From contig NZ_RDRE01000005.1 of assembly GCF_003693265.1 (NCBI RefSeq), positions 1 to 64,000 on the forward strand: a DNA stretch of 64,000 nt, written 5' to 3'. Shown in pieces: positions 10,218 through 17,678 of this stretch. Both the position numbers and the translations under genes were made by a program. The notes under the pieces were generated by a model. It was not told where the DNA came from and did not search any database. It saw nothing but the letters and a program-made list of their open reading frames with translations. The first letter of the stretch is position 1; each line of letters opens with the position of its first letter. Origin of the DNA: Corynebacterium gottingense (GTDB lineage: Bacteria > Actinomycetota > Actinomycetes > Mycobacteriales > Mycobacteriaceae).

Positions 10218-10876
10218 GCAGACCCCTCCAATCCCGCTTGGGCATCAGAATCGGAGCCGGGGACCCGCATCTCGAACTTTTCGGTGACCACCGTGTAGTC
10301 GAAGTACCCCATGCGCGCGATCGGCTTCATCCTCAGCACGTCAAGTTTTCCGTCATCCCCGAGGAAATCCTCGTTGATGTGAATCGTCATGACGTCTGCA
10401 ACGACGATGTCGATCGTGCCAACCGGAGAGTTGCCGGGAACGCGCAGGGTGGTCTTGTACTTGCACTCAAATTTGATCGGACTTTCAGCCACCATCGGAA
10501 TGTGGTGGTTGTCTGCGTACACCTTGGTCACGCCTTGCCCCTCAAGGTGGTCCCATTCGCTTTCGTCAGGACCGAGCGCCATCGCGGAGAGGTTCACAGC
10601 CTCACGGAGGTCGTAGGTGGCCATGTTCCACACGAACCACCCCGTCTCCTCAGCGTTGAGCACCGTGTCTTTGCGTCGCCCATCCGGGTACTGGTTCGCG
10701 GAAAACATCACCATCGGCGGGTCAAACGTGAGGTTTTGCCACTGGCTGTATGGGGCAATGTTTTCGCGCCCGTCGGTGCCCACGCTGGAAAGCCACCCGA
10801 TCGGACGCGGGATGGTGCTGGACTTAAACGGAGAGTACGGCAGCGGGTTCTTCTCGCTCTGCGGGTGCCACTTCAT
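10214..10876 (-). CDS. Flavin reductase-like (FMN-binding split barrel) protein
   Basis: This 220-residue protein belongs to the flavoprotein family of the DIM6/NTAB type. It has IPRPIGWLSSVGTDGRENIAPYS (FMN-binding start) and DPPMVMFSANQ, followed by TVLNAEETGWFVWNM, the core of the split barrel. Such proteins bind FMN and act as reductases or unknown oxidoreductases. It is co-transcribed with the MHS transporter (4-bp overlap). A role in catabolism of an imported aromatic or imidazole compound is a guess from context. A TTGGTG/TAGAGT promoter overlaps a perfect inverted repeat at 10911-10926. Confidence 0.85.
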   Translation of the reverse strand: MKWHPQSEKNPLPYSPFKSSTIPRPIGWLSSVGTDGRENIAPYSQWQNLTFDPPMVMFSANQYPDGRRKDTVLNAEETGWFVWNMATYDLREAVNLSAMALGPDESEWDHLEGQGVTKVYADNHHIPMVAESPIKFECKYKTTLRVPGNSPVGTIDIVVADVMTIHINEDFLGDDGKLDVLRMKPIARMGYFDYTVVTEKFEMRVPGSDSDAQAGLEGSA

Positions 10877-10910
10877 CGTTTCCCTCTTTCACTCTAGATG
10901 TGATGCAACT

Positions 10911-10926
10911 TACACCAAACAGTGTA
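10911..10926. promoter_or_regulatory. Inverted repeat TACAC-N6-GTGTA in the flavin reductase promoter
   Basis: A perfect 5+5 bp inverted repeat overlaps the probable -35 region about 35 bp upstream of the 10876 start. Its geometry is that of a dimeric repressor operator. Confidence 0.5.
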
Positions 10927-10966
10927 GTGAGGGGTACGTTACTCACGACGGGACTTGCACCACGTC

Positions 10967-10986
10967 TTGTCTCGCATACGAGACAC
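10967..10986. promoter_or_regulatory. Palindrome, copy 2 (hut locus)
   Basis: TGTCTCG-CATA-CGAGACA repeats the core of the palindrome at 8805-8830, with CCCG conserved on one side. It lies about 90 bp upstream of the flavin reductase start and 10 bp downstream of the hutH stop. No T-run follows on either strand, so an operator is more likely than a terminator. Confidence 0.55.
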
Positions 10987-10996
10987 CCGCGGCCGC

Positions 10997-12544
10997 CTAA
11001 CGCAGCTCGCCGACCACGGCTTCCACGGCCGCCACGTAGTCACCGCCCTTCACCAGCTGCACGGAATGCTCCATCTCCGGGGCGAGGAAGCGATCGGTCG
11101 CGGGGGCGTCGACAAGCGCACGAAGCGCCCCAATTGCTGCCGCGGTACCGACTGCCGGCTCGCCCTCGCGCATGTCCAGGGCGCGCGCGGCGGTGAGGAT
11201 CTCCACGGCCAGCACACGCTGCAGCCCGTCGACACTGCGGCGCAGCTTGCGCCCCGCGGCCCAACCCATGGACACGTGGTCCTCCTGCATCGCGGACGAC
11301 GGGATCGAGTCGGCGGAAGCGGGCGTGGCGTTGCGCTTGAGCTCGCTGACAATGCCCGCCTGCGTGTATTGCGCGATCATGTGGCCGGAGTCCACGCCAG
11401 GGTCATCGGCGAGGAAGGCGTTGAGCCCGCGGTTGCGGGCCGGGTCAAGGAAGCGGTCGGAGCGGCGCTCGCTAATCGACGCCAAGTCGGCGACCACAAT
11501 GGCCAAGAAGTCCAACGCGTAGGCCACCGGCGCGCCGTGGAAGTTGCCGTTAGAGGACACTCGGCCGTCCTTGGTCACCACCGGGTTGTCGATGGCGGAG
11601 GCGAGCTCCCGGTTCGCCACGTTGGTGACGTGCGCGAGCGTGTCGCGCAAGCCGCCGGCAACCTGCGGCGTGCAGCGCACGGAGTACGCGTCCTGCACGC
11701 GGGTGGCCTTGAACTCCTCGCGCGCCGCCGCCAAGATCGGCGAGTCTGCAGCCACGGTGCGGATGTTGTAGGCGGCGTCGGCCTGCCCCGGGTGCGGGCG
11801 CAGCTGCTGGAGGTCGTCGTCGAACACGGTGAGCGTGCCGGTGAGCCCCTCCACGGTCATGGCGGTCGCGATGTCGGACACCTTGGCAGCTTCGCGCAGG
11901 TCCGCGATGGCCAGGCACAGCATGCCGAGCATGCCGTCGGTGCCGTTGATGAGTGCCAGGCCCTCCTTCTCGCGCAGGACGAGCGGCTCAATCCCCGCCT
12001 GCGACAGCGCGTCGGCCGCTGGCACGACCTCGCCGCCCCGCACGCGGACCTCGCCCTCCCCCAGCAGGGCGAGCGCGCAGTGGGCCAGCGGCGCGAGGTC
12101 GCCGGAGCAGCCGAGCGAGCCGTACTCGCGCACGACCGGGGTGATGCCCGCGTTCAGCGCCGCCGCGTACGTCTCTGCAACGACGGGGCGAACACCGGTG
12201 CGGCCCGTGCACAGGGTGGACAGGCGCAGCAGCATGAGCGCGCGGATGACCTCTTCCTCGACCTCGGGGCCAGAGCCGGCTGCGTGGGAGCGCACGAGCG
12301 AGACCTGCAGCTGGGCGCGCAACTCCTCGGGGATGTGGCGGGTGGCAAGGGCGCCGAAGCCGGTGGAAACGCCGTAGACGGGAGTGGGGTCTGCGGCGAG
12401 TTCCTCGATACGGGTGCGAGTGGTGGCGATTTCTTCGAGCGCGGCCGGGTCGATGGCCACCTCAGCGCCGTGGCGAGCGACGGCGACGACGTCCTCGATG
12501 GTCAGCGCGCCGATTCCTAGTGAAACTGTCTGCATATCTGTCAT
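10997..12544 (-). CDS. hutH: Histidine ammonia-lyase
   Basis: HutH deaminates histidine to urocanate, the entry step of the pathway. The 515-residue protein carries YGVSTGFG near the N-terminus, the MIO prosthetic-group motif GSLGCSGDLAPL (the triad reads Cys-Ser-Gly rather than the usual Ala-Ser-Gly), and the C-terminal DPARNRGLNAFLADDPG region. The ATG at 12544 is preferred: a TATTAT -10 box (12552-12557) lies 7 nt upstream, a leaderless start; an ATG at 12535 is an alternative. It lies 33 bp downstream of hutR, on the same strand. Confidence 0.96.
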   Translation of the reverse strand: MTDMQTVSLGIGALTIEDVVAVARHGAEVAIDPAALEEIATTRTRIEELAADPTPVYGVSTGFGALATRHIPEELRAQLQVSLVRSHAAGSGPEVEEEVIRALMLLRLSTLCTGRTGVRPVVAETYAAALNAGITPVVREYGSLGCSGDLAPLAHCALALLGEGEVRVRGGEVVPAADALSQAGIEPLVLREKEGLALINGTDGMLGMLCLAIADLREAAKVSDIATAMTVEGLTGTLTVFDDDLQQLRPHPGQADAAYNIRTVAADSPILAAAREEFKATRVQDAYSVRCTPQVAGGLRDTLAHVTNVANRELASAIDNPVVTKDGRVSSNGNFHGAPVAYALDFLAIVVADLASISERRSDRFLDPARNRGLNAFLADDPGVDSGHMIAQYTQAGIVSELKRNATPASADSIPSSAMQEDHVSMGWAAGRKLRRSVDGLQRVLAVEILTAARALDMREGEPAVGTAAAIGALRALVDAPATDRFLAPEMEHSVQLVKGGDYVAAVEAVVGELR

Positions 12545-12551
12545 GGGCGCG

Positions 12552-12557
12552 ATAATA
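12552..12557 (-). promoter_or_regulatory. hutH -10 box (leaderless type)
   Basis: TATTAT on the minus strand lies 7 nt before the hutH ATG. A small inverted repeat ATGTG-A-CACAT lies just upstream (about 12565-12575) and could be an operator. Confidence 0.5.
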
Positions 12558-12577
12558 GACCATAAATGTGTCACATC

Positions 12578-13312
12578 TCATAACTGCCCGAAGAAATGTG
12601 CGCGCAGGTGCGCGGCTGCGTCGCCCAGCGCGGACGTCAGCTTCCGCTCGTCGGCGCTGCCCACCGGATACGTCACCGCCAGCGCGGCCGCCGGGCGCGA
12701 GAGGTGGTCGAGCACCGCCACGGCGACCGACTCCTGCCCGCGGGAGACATCTTGGGATTCTGTGGCCCACCCTTGGCGTCGATAAGCGTGCAGCTCCTCC
12801 TTGCACTCGCGGAAGCTGCGGCGCGACCCGGAAGCATTGAACACCGCGCGCAGCTCCGGCTCCGGCAGATGCGCAAGCATGATGCGCCCCGAGGCGGTGG
12901 AGAGCGTGGGCAGGCGCACGCCGACCTCCGTGACCAGCGAGGCGGCGCCCGGCGCGCGCACCTCGTGGAGGTAGACGGTCTCGGCGCCGGCGAGCCTGGT
13001 GAGGTGTGCCGACCCGCCGGCCAGCTCCGCAATCCGGGCGAGCGGCGCGGTGGCCAGGCGCACCAGCGGCTGCTGCGTGGTGTACGCCTGCGCCATGCGG
13101 TACGAGGCCAGCCCCAGCCCGTAGGTGCCCGCCTGGCTCAAATGGACGACAAAGCCGGAATCCTCCAGCTCGCGGAGCAGGTGGTACGTACTCGAGCGCG
13201 GGAGACCCAGCTCGCGCTGGATGCGAGTGGCGGAAAGCGGCACGTCCGAGGCAGACAGCAGGGCGAGGATGCGCAGGACATTGTGCGCGGCCGGGACTTG
13301 TGGTGAATTCAT
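12578..13312 (-). CDS. hutR: IclR-family transcriptional regulator of histidine utilisation
   Basis: The 244-residue protein has an N-terminal winged helix-turn-helix (about 8-70, with PLSATRIQRELGLPRSSTYHLLRELEDSGFV) and a C-terminal IclR effector domain (about 90-235). Position between hutH and divergent hutG identifies it as the local regulator; an IclR-type HutR controls the hut genes of C. resistens. The ATG at 13312 follows a CATACT box by 7 nt. The motif GCTTATCGACGCC occurs in frame inside it (12776-12788). The effector is unknown; histidine or urocanate is likely. Confidence 0.85.
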   Translation of the reverse strand: MNSPQVPAAHNVLRILALLSASDVPLSATRIQRELGLPRSSTYHLLRELEDSGFVVHLSQAGTYGLGLASYRMAQAYTTQQPLVRLATAPLARIAELAGGSAHLTRLAGAETVYLHEVRAPGAASLVTEVGVRLPTLSTASGRIMLAHLPEPELRAVFNASGSRRSFRECKEELHAYRRQGWATESQDVSRGQESVAVAVLDHLSRPAAALAVTYPVGSADERKLTSALGDAAAHLRAHFFGQL

Positions 13313-13315
13313 CCC

Positions 13316-13340
13316 GCCTAGTATGCAACGGCGCTAGGCT
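13316..13340. promoter_or_regulatory. Divergent hutR-hutG promoter with inverted repeat
   Basis: GCCTAG (13316-13321) and CTAGGC (13334-13339) form an inverted repeat in the 36-bp spacer. The right arm contains the hutG -10 TAGGCT (13335-13340), 8 nt before its ATG, and the hutR -10 lies between the arms. A repressor here would control both genes at once. Confidence 0.55.
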
Positions 13341-13348
13341 CGGGTGGC

Positions 13349-14299
13349 ATGAATACCGTTACCGCCCCTTTGTTCTCCCCCGCATCCGAATGGTCCGGCC
13401 GCAACGACGGCCCGGGCCCCGAGCACGCGCGCTGGCACAGCACCATCGACACCACCTCCGGCCCCACCGCAGGCGCCGTCCACCTCATCGGCTTCGCGTC
13501 CGACGAAGGCGTCGAGCGCAACGGCGGCCGCCAGGGCGCCGCGAAAGGCCCCGCCGCGTTGCGCGCCGCGCTCGGCTCGCTCGCCGTGCACGAGCCGCGA
13601 AAGCTTATCGACGCCGGCACCGTCACCACCCAAGACGACGACCTCGAGACCGCACAGCGCGAGGTGTCCGACCGCGTCCGCGACCTGGTCGCCGCGCAGG
13701 GCCCGGCCGGCGTGACGGTCGTGCTCGGCGGCGGACACGAGACGTCCTTTGCCACCCACCGCGGGGCGTACGAGGCGCTCGGGCCGATGCAGGTGATCAA
13801 TTTCGACGCGCACTTCGACCTGCGCACCGCGGACCGGCCGACCTCCGGCACGCCATTCAGACAGATCGCAGAGCTGGTGGGGGACGGCTTCGACTACTCC
13901 GTCTTCGGCATCTCGCGACCCAACAACACCAAGGTGCTCTTCGATACCGCCGAGCAGCTCGGCGTGACCACGGTGCTGGACACGGAACTGGCGGCAATGA
14001 CGGTGCGCGAGGCCGCCGAGCGCGCCCTCGCCGCCGTGGAGGGGGACCTGCCGATCCACCTGTCTATTGACCTGGACGTGTTGCCGGCCGCCGTGGCGCC
14101 CGGGGTGTCCGCGCCCGCCGGGTTCGGGGTGGACTACGCCGCGTTGCGCGCGATGGTCGCCGCGGTGGCCTCCACCGGCCGGGTCGCGCTCCTGGACGTC
14201 GTGGAGCTCAACCCGGAGTTCGACGTGGATAACCGCACCGCAAAGGCTGCGGCGCGGTTGATAGATGACGCGGTGGTGGGGGCCACGGGGCGTCGATAA
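13349..14299 (+). CDS. hutG: Formimidoylglutamase (arginase/ureohydrolase family)
   Basis: HutG hydrolyses N-formimidoyl-glutamate to glutamate and formamide, the last step of the pathway. The 316-residue protein has all manganese-binding motifs of the ureohydrolase fold: LGGGHETSF (His), INFDAHFDLR (Asp-His-Asp) and LSIDLDVLPAAVAPG (Asp-Asp). The four-step route (HutH, HutU, HutI, HutG) is therefore complete in this window. The ATG is leaderless (TAGGCT 8 nt upstream). One GCTTATCGACGCC motif lies inside the gene (13603-13615, reading KLIDA) and an inverted copy supplies its TAA stop codon (14289-14301). Confidence 0.94.
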   Translation: MNTVTAPLFSPASEWSGRNDGPGPEHARWHSTIDTTSGPTAGAVHLIGFASDEGVERNGGRQGAAKGPAALRAALGSLAVHEPRKLIDAGTVTTQDDDLETAQREVSDRVRDLVAAQGPAGVTVVLGGGHETSFATHRGAYEALGPMQVINFDAHFDLRTADRPTSGTPFRQIAELVGDGFDYSVFGISRPNNTKVLFDTAEQLGVTTVLDTELAAMTVREAAERALAAVEGDLPIHLSIDLDVLPAAVAPGVSAPAGFGVDYAALRAMVAAVASTGRVALLDVVELNPEFDVDNRTAKAAARLIDDAVVGATGRR

Positions 14300-14301
14300 G
14301 C
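14289..14301 (-). repeat. Dispersed 13-mer GCTTATCGACGCC at the hutG stop
   Basis: Read on the plus strand the copy contains TAA, the hutG stop. It is one of 12 exact copies of the 12-mer core in the window. Confidence 0.8.
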
Positions 14302-14310
14302 AAAAGGCCC

Positions 14311-15759
14311 CTAGAACAGCAGGTGGGCCACCGGCACCGTGATCAGCACGGTGAGCACGACGCGGATGAACCAGATGGCGATCATCTTCCCGATGTTGAG
14401 CGGGATGTCCGTGGCCAGCACTGCGGGCACCATTGCGGAGAAGAAGAAGATCTGGCTCACGCACACCACGGCGATGGTGAACTTGAGCACCATGTCGTCC
14501 GTGCCCGCAGTGAGCGTGGCCGGCAGGAACATCTCCGCAAGGCCCGTGGCGAGCGCGCCCGAGGTGGCCCACGGGTCCGGCAAGCGCAGTAGCCACACGA
14601 TGGGGAAGAACACGACGCCCAGCGCCTTGAACACCGGCGTGTAGGTGGCCAGGACCAGGCCGATCACGCCCACGGACATGATGCCCGGGGTGACCTGCAC
14701 AGCCATGATGAGGCCGTCACGGAAGTTGACCCACAAGACCTTGTGCAGCGGCTCGGCGCGGTTGAGCTCCTTCTTCGCCTCGCGCCACGCGGCCTTGAAC
14801 CGGTTGCCGGTAATCGGCTTCTCCGGGTGCGGGGTGGCGCCCGGCGCGTACTCCTCGGGGATGCGGGTGATGGGAGGAATGCGCACCACGATCGCGGTGA
14901 CGATGAACGTGATGATGAAGGTGATGAAGAAGTACGCGTTCCAGTGCTCCATCATGTCCAGCGTCTTGGCCACGATGACCATGAAGGTCGCGGACACAGT
15001 GGAGAAGCCAGACGCGACGATCGCGGCCTCGCGGCCGTTGTAGCTGCCGTTCTTGTACATGCGGTCCGTGATGAGCAGGCCCAGCGAGTAGGAGCCGAGG
15101 AACGACGCCACGGCGTCCACCGCGGACTTGCCGGGCGTGTGAAACACCGGGCGCATGATCGGCTGGACGAGCACGCCGATAAATTCCATCAGGCCGAAGC
15201 CGACGAGCAGGCCGAGGAAGATCGCGCCGACCGGGATGAGCAGGCCCACCGCGATGACCAGCTTATCCAGGATGAATGGGCCGATGTCCGGGTTGAACAG
15301 CCAGGAGGGGCCGAACCCGAAGGTGAGCATCGCGCACAGCACGATCGCCAGCACGGACAAGAGGGCGAAGACCGTGCGGGCGAGGTCCTCCTTCCACCTC
15401 CCGGATACGAACTGGTAGACAGTGCCCACGATGATGGCCAGCAGCGCCAGGTAGTGGGTGCCATCGCCGAGGGTGCTCGTGATCCAGGTGACGATGTGAT
15501 CTAGCAGAATTGTCGACTTTGAGCCACCCACGGAAAACGGGATGAAGAACGCGAACAGGCCGATCGCGCTGTAGACAAAGAAGCGCCAGACCGCCTTGGG
15601 CTTCGGGTCCGCGTCTGGGGTGCCGGTTGCGCCTTGCTCGCTTGGTCCGTCGTCGCTCAGCCCCTGGATGAGCACGCTCGAGCCGGCGGGCAGGTCCTTG
15701 ACCGGCCAGGCGGGGCTAAACCGGCGCCGCGAGTGCGGCTGCGGTGGGGTTGTCTCCAT
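14311..15759 (-). CDS. YjiH-like membrane protein with nucleoside-recognition (Gate) domain
   Basis: This 482-residue integral membrane protein has about ten hydrophobic helices after a 60-residue cytoplasmic N-terminus. It resembles the YjiH/SpmA-type Gate family: GPFILDKLVIAVGLLIPVGAIFLGLLVGFGLMEFIG, then PGKSAVDAVASFLGSYSLGLLITDRMY, and a second Gate-like half near the C-terminus. Its function is unknown; the family is found next to hut genes in other bacteria, so histidine or urocanate transport is plausible but inferred. The ATG at 15759 has GAAAGGA 6 nt upstream. It converges on hutG with an 11-bp gap. Confidence 0.8.
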   Translation of the reverse strand: METTPPQPHSRRRFSPAWPVKDLPAGSSVLIQGLSDDGPSEQGATGTPDADPKPKAVWRFFVYSAIGLFAFFIPFSVGGSKSTILLDHIVTWITSTLGDGTHYLALLAIIVGTVYQFVSGRWKEDLARTVFALLSVLAIVLCAMLTFGFGPSWLFNPDIGPFILDKLVIAVGLLIPVGAIFLGLLVGFGLMEFIGVLVQPIMRPVFHTPGKSAVDAVASFLGSYSLGLLITDRMYKNGSYNGREAAIVASGFSTVSATFMVIVAKTLDMMEHWNAYFFITFIITFIVTAIVVRIPPITRIPEEYAPGATPHPEKPITGNRFKAAWREAKKELNRAEPLHKVLWVNFRDGLIMAVQVTPGIMSVGVIGLVLATYTPVFKALGVVFFPIVWLLRLPDPWATSGALATGLAEMFLPATLTAGTDDMVLKFTIAVVCVSQIFFFSAMVPAVLATDIPLNIGKMIAIWFIRVVLTVLITVPVAHLLF

Positions 15760-15892
15760 TGAAGTCCTTTCACGTTCATCGAGATCGCACGGCGGGCCCA
15801 CCTCCGCGTGGTTTTCTACACCACAGATGACGCGCCTGAGTGATTGGCAATAATTTTTTCACGAAAGTGACCCACGGCACAACTCGATGGTT

Positions 15893-15898
15893 TAGATT
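15893..15898 (+). promoter_or_regulatory. -10 box of the AGCS symporter gene
   Basis: TAGATT lies 48 bp upstream of the ATG. A small TCAC-GAAA-GTGA palindrome (about 15859-15870) precedes it. Confidence 0.4.
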
Positions 15899-15946
15899 CA
15901 TGGGTACCGCACATTTACCCCAGGTCAACCCTGTAAGGAGGGCTCC

Positions 15947-17542
15947 ATGGAAGGCTTTATTGACACCGTCAATAGCGTCATATGGTCCAACTGGCTCGTC
16001 TATCTCTGCCTCGGCGCGGGTGCCTATTTCACGCTCGCGACACTGTTTTTGCAGATCCGCTGCTTCCCCGACATGATCCGGCAGCTCAAATCCGGCGAGA
16101 GCTCGGACCAAGGCATTTCCTCGTTCCAGTCACTCATGATCTCCCTGGCCGGCCGCGTCGGCGTGGGCAACATCGCCGGCGTCGCCACCGCCATCGCATT
16201 CGGCGGCCCGGGCGCTGTGTTCTGGATGTGGCTGGTGGCGCTTTTGGGCTCAGCGACCTCGTTCATCGAGTGCTGCCTGGCACAGATTTACAAGGAAACG
16301 GACCGGGACACCGGCGAGTACCGCGGCGGCCCCGCCTACTACATTGAGAAGACCTACAAGCACACCGCCGCAAAGCCGTTCATGCTGGTCTACGCCATCA
16401 TCTTCGCGGTCTGCATGCTCTTGGCAACCTCCTACTTCCTGCCCGGCATCCAGGCCAACGGTGTCGCGGCCGCCGTGGACAACGCCTGGGGCGTCAACGT
16501 GTGGATCTCCGCGACCATCATGGCGATCATGCTCGCGTTCATCATCATCGGCGGCGTCAAGCGCATCGCAACGTTCGCGTCGATGGTTGTGCCGTTCATG
16601 GCCGGCATTTACATCATCATTGCGATCGTGGTGCTGTTCGCCAACGCGTCACAGATCCCCGAGGTCTTCGGCACCATCGTCCGCGCGGCCTTTGACAAGG
16701 AAGCGGCGTTCTCCGGCATGCTCGGCGCAGCCATCATGTGGGGCGTGAAGCGTGGCATCTACTCCAACGAGGCCGGCCAGGGCACCGGCCCGCAATCCGC
16801 GGCAGCCGCCGAGGTCTCGCACCCCGCCAAGCAGGGCTTCGTCCAGGCCTTCGCCGTCTACGTGGACACGCTGTTCGTCTGCTCGGCCACCGCATTCATC
16901 ATCATTTCCACCGACATGTACAAGGTCTTCGAGGGACAGTCCGAGGATGGGGCCGTGCTTTACGACGGCTCCCTGCCCGACGGCGTCGCTGTCGGCCCCG
17001 GCTTCGTCCAGGAAGGCCTGAACTCCATCGCGTCCGGGCTGGGGCCAGCGTTCATCGCCCTTGCCATCATGTTCTTCGCCTTCACCACGGTGCTGGCCTA
17101 CTACTACATGGCGGAGACAAACTTCACGTACCTGAACCGCTGGGTGAAGAACGAGGCGGCCCGCAAGGCCATCATCTGGTTGCTGCGCGCCCTCATCATC
17201 ATCGCCGTCTTCGTCGGGGCCACCACCACCCCGGGCACCGCCTGGGCGCTTGGCGACATCGGCGTCGGCGCCACCGCGTGGCTGAACATCGTAGCGATCA
17301 TCTTTCTCCAGGTCCCCGCCCTGAAGTGCCTGTGGGACTACCGCCGCCAGAAGAAGGCCGGGCTGGACCCGCAGTTCGACCCCGAGGCCCTGGGCATCCA
17401 GAACGCCGACTTCTGGGTGGAGCGCAAGCAGCGCATGATCGAAGCCGGCACCTGGCCGGGTGCCACGGCCGGCGACCCCGCAACTGCCGAAACCGACGAC
17501 CCGCTCAACGGCACCGGAACCGGCTCCACCATAGTCCGCTAA
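15947..17542 (+). CDS. Alanine/glycine:cation symporter (AGCS family)
   Basis: This 531-residue sodium-coupled amino-acid transporter has about eleven membrane helices. The family signature GRVGVGNIAGVATAIAFGGPGAVFWMW lies at about 67-93 and the conserved GVKRGIYSNEAGQGTGP at about 265-281. These proteins import alanine or glycine with Na+. The start has AAGGAGGG 4-5 nt upstream. The gene ends in a strong hairpin terminator. Its place next to the hut locus may be incidental. Confidence 0.93.
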   Translation: MEGFIDTVNSVIWSNWLVYLCLGAGAYFTLATLFLQIRCFPDMIRQLKSGESSDQGISSFQSLMISLAGRVGVGNIAGVATAIAFGGPGAVFWMWLVALLGSATSFIECCLAQIYKETDRDTGEYRGGPAYYIEKTYKHTAAKPFMLVYAIIFAVCMLLATSYFLPGIQANGVAAAVDNAWGVNVWISATIMAIMLAFIIIGGVKRIATFASMVVPFMAGIYIIIAIVVLFANASQIPEVFGTIVRAAFDKEAAFSGMLGAAIMWGVKRGIYSNEAGQGTGPQSAAAAEVSHPAKQGFVQAFAVYVDTLFVCSATAFIIISTDMYKVFEGQSEDGAVLYDGSLPDGVAVGPGFVQEGLNSIASGLGPAFIALAIMFFAFTTVLAYYYMAETNFTYLNRWVKNEAARKAIIWLLRALIIIAVFVGATTTPGTAWALGDIGVGATAWLNIVAIIFLQVPALKCLWDYRRQKKAGLDPQFDPEALGIQNADFWVERKQRMIEAGTWPGATAGDPATAETDDPLNGTGTGSTIVR

Positions 17543-17587
17543 AACTGTGTGGCGGGACTTCTTCCGCGCGCCCGCCCGGGCGCTATT

Positions 17588-17640
17588 CGGCCCCGCACCG
17601 TTCCCGAGTTCATTCGGGCAACGGTGCGGGGCCCTTTACC
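17588..17640 (+). terminator. Strong terminator hairpin between convergent genes
   Basis: GGCCCCGCACCGTT pairs with AACGGTGCGGGGCC around an inner CCCGA/TCGGG, followed by CTTTACC. It separates the symporter from the convergent VWA gene and may act on both strands. Confidence 0.85.
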
Positions 17641-17678
17641 TTCCGGGGATGATGCCCGCGCAACCGGCCTTTACCCTC

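Noticed and set aside
10997-13312. The published HutR motif (TCTG-WWATW-CCAGA type) near hutH or hutR
   Set aside because: I looked and did not find it; the candidate sites here are different repeats.
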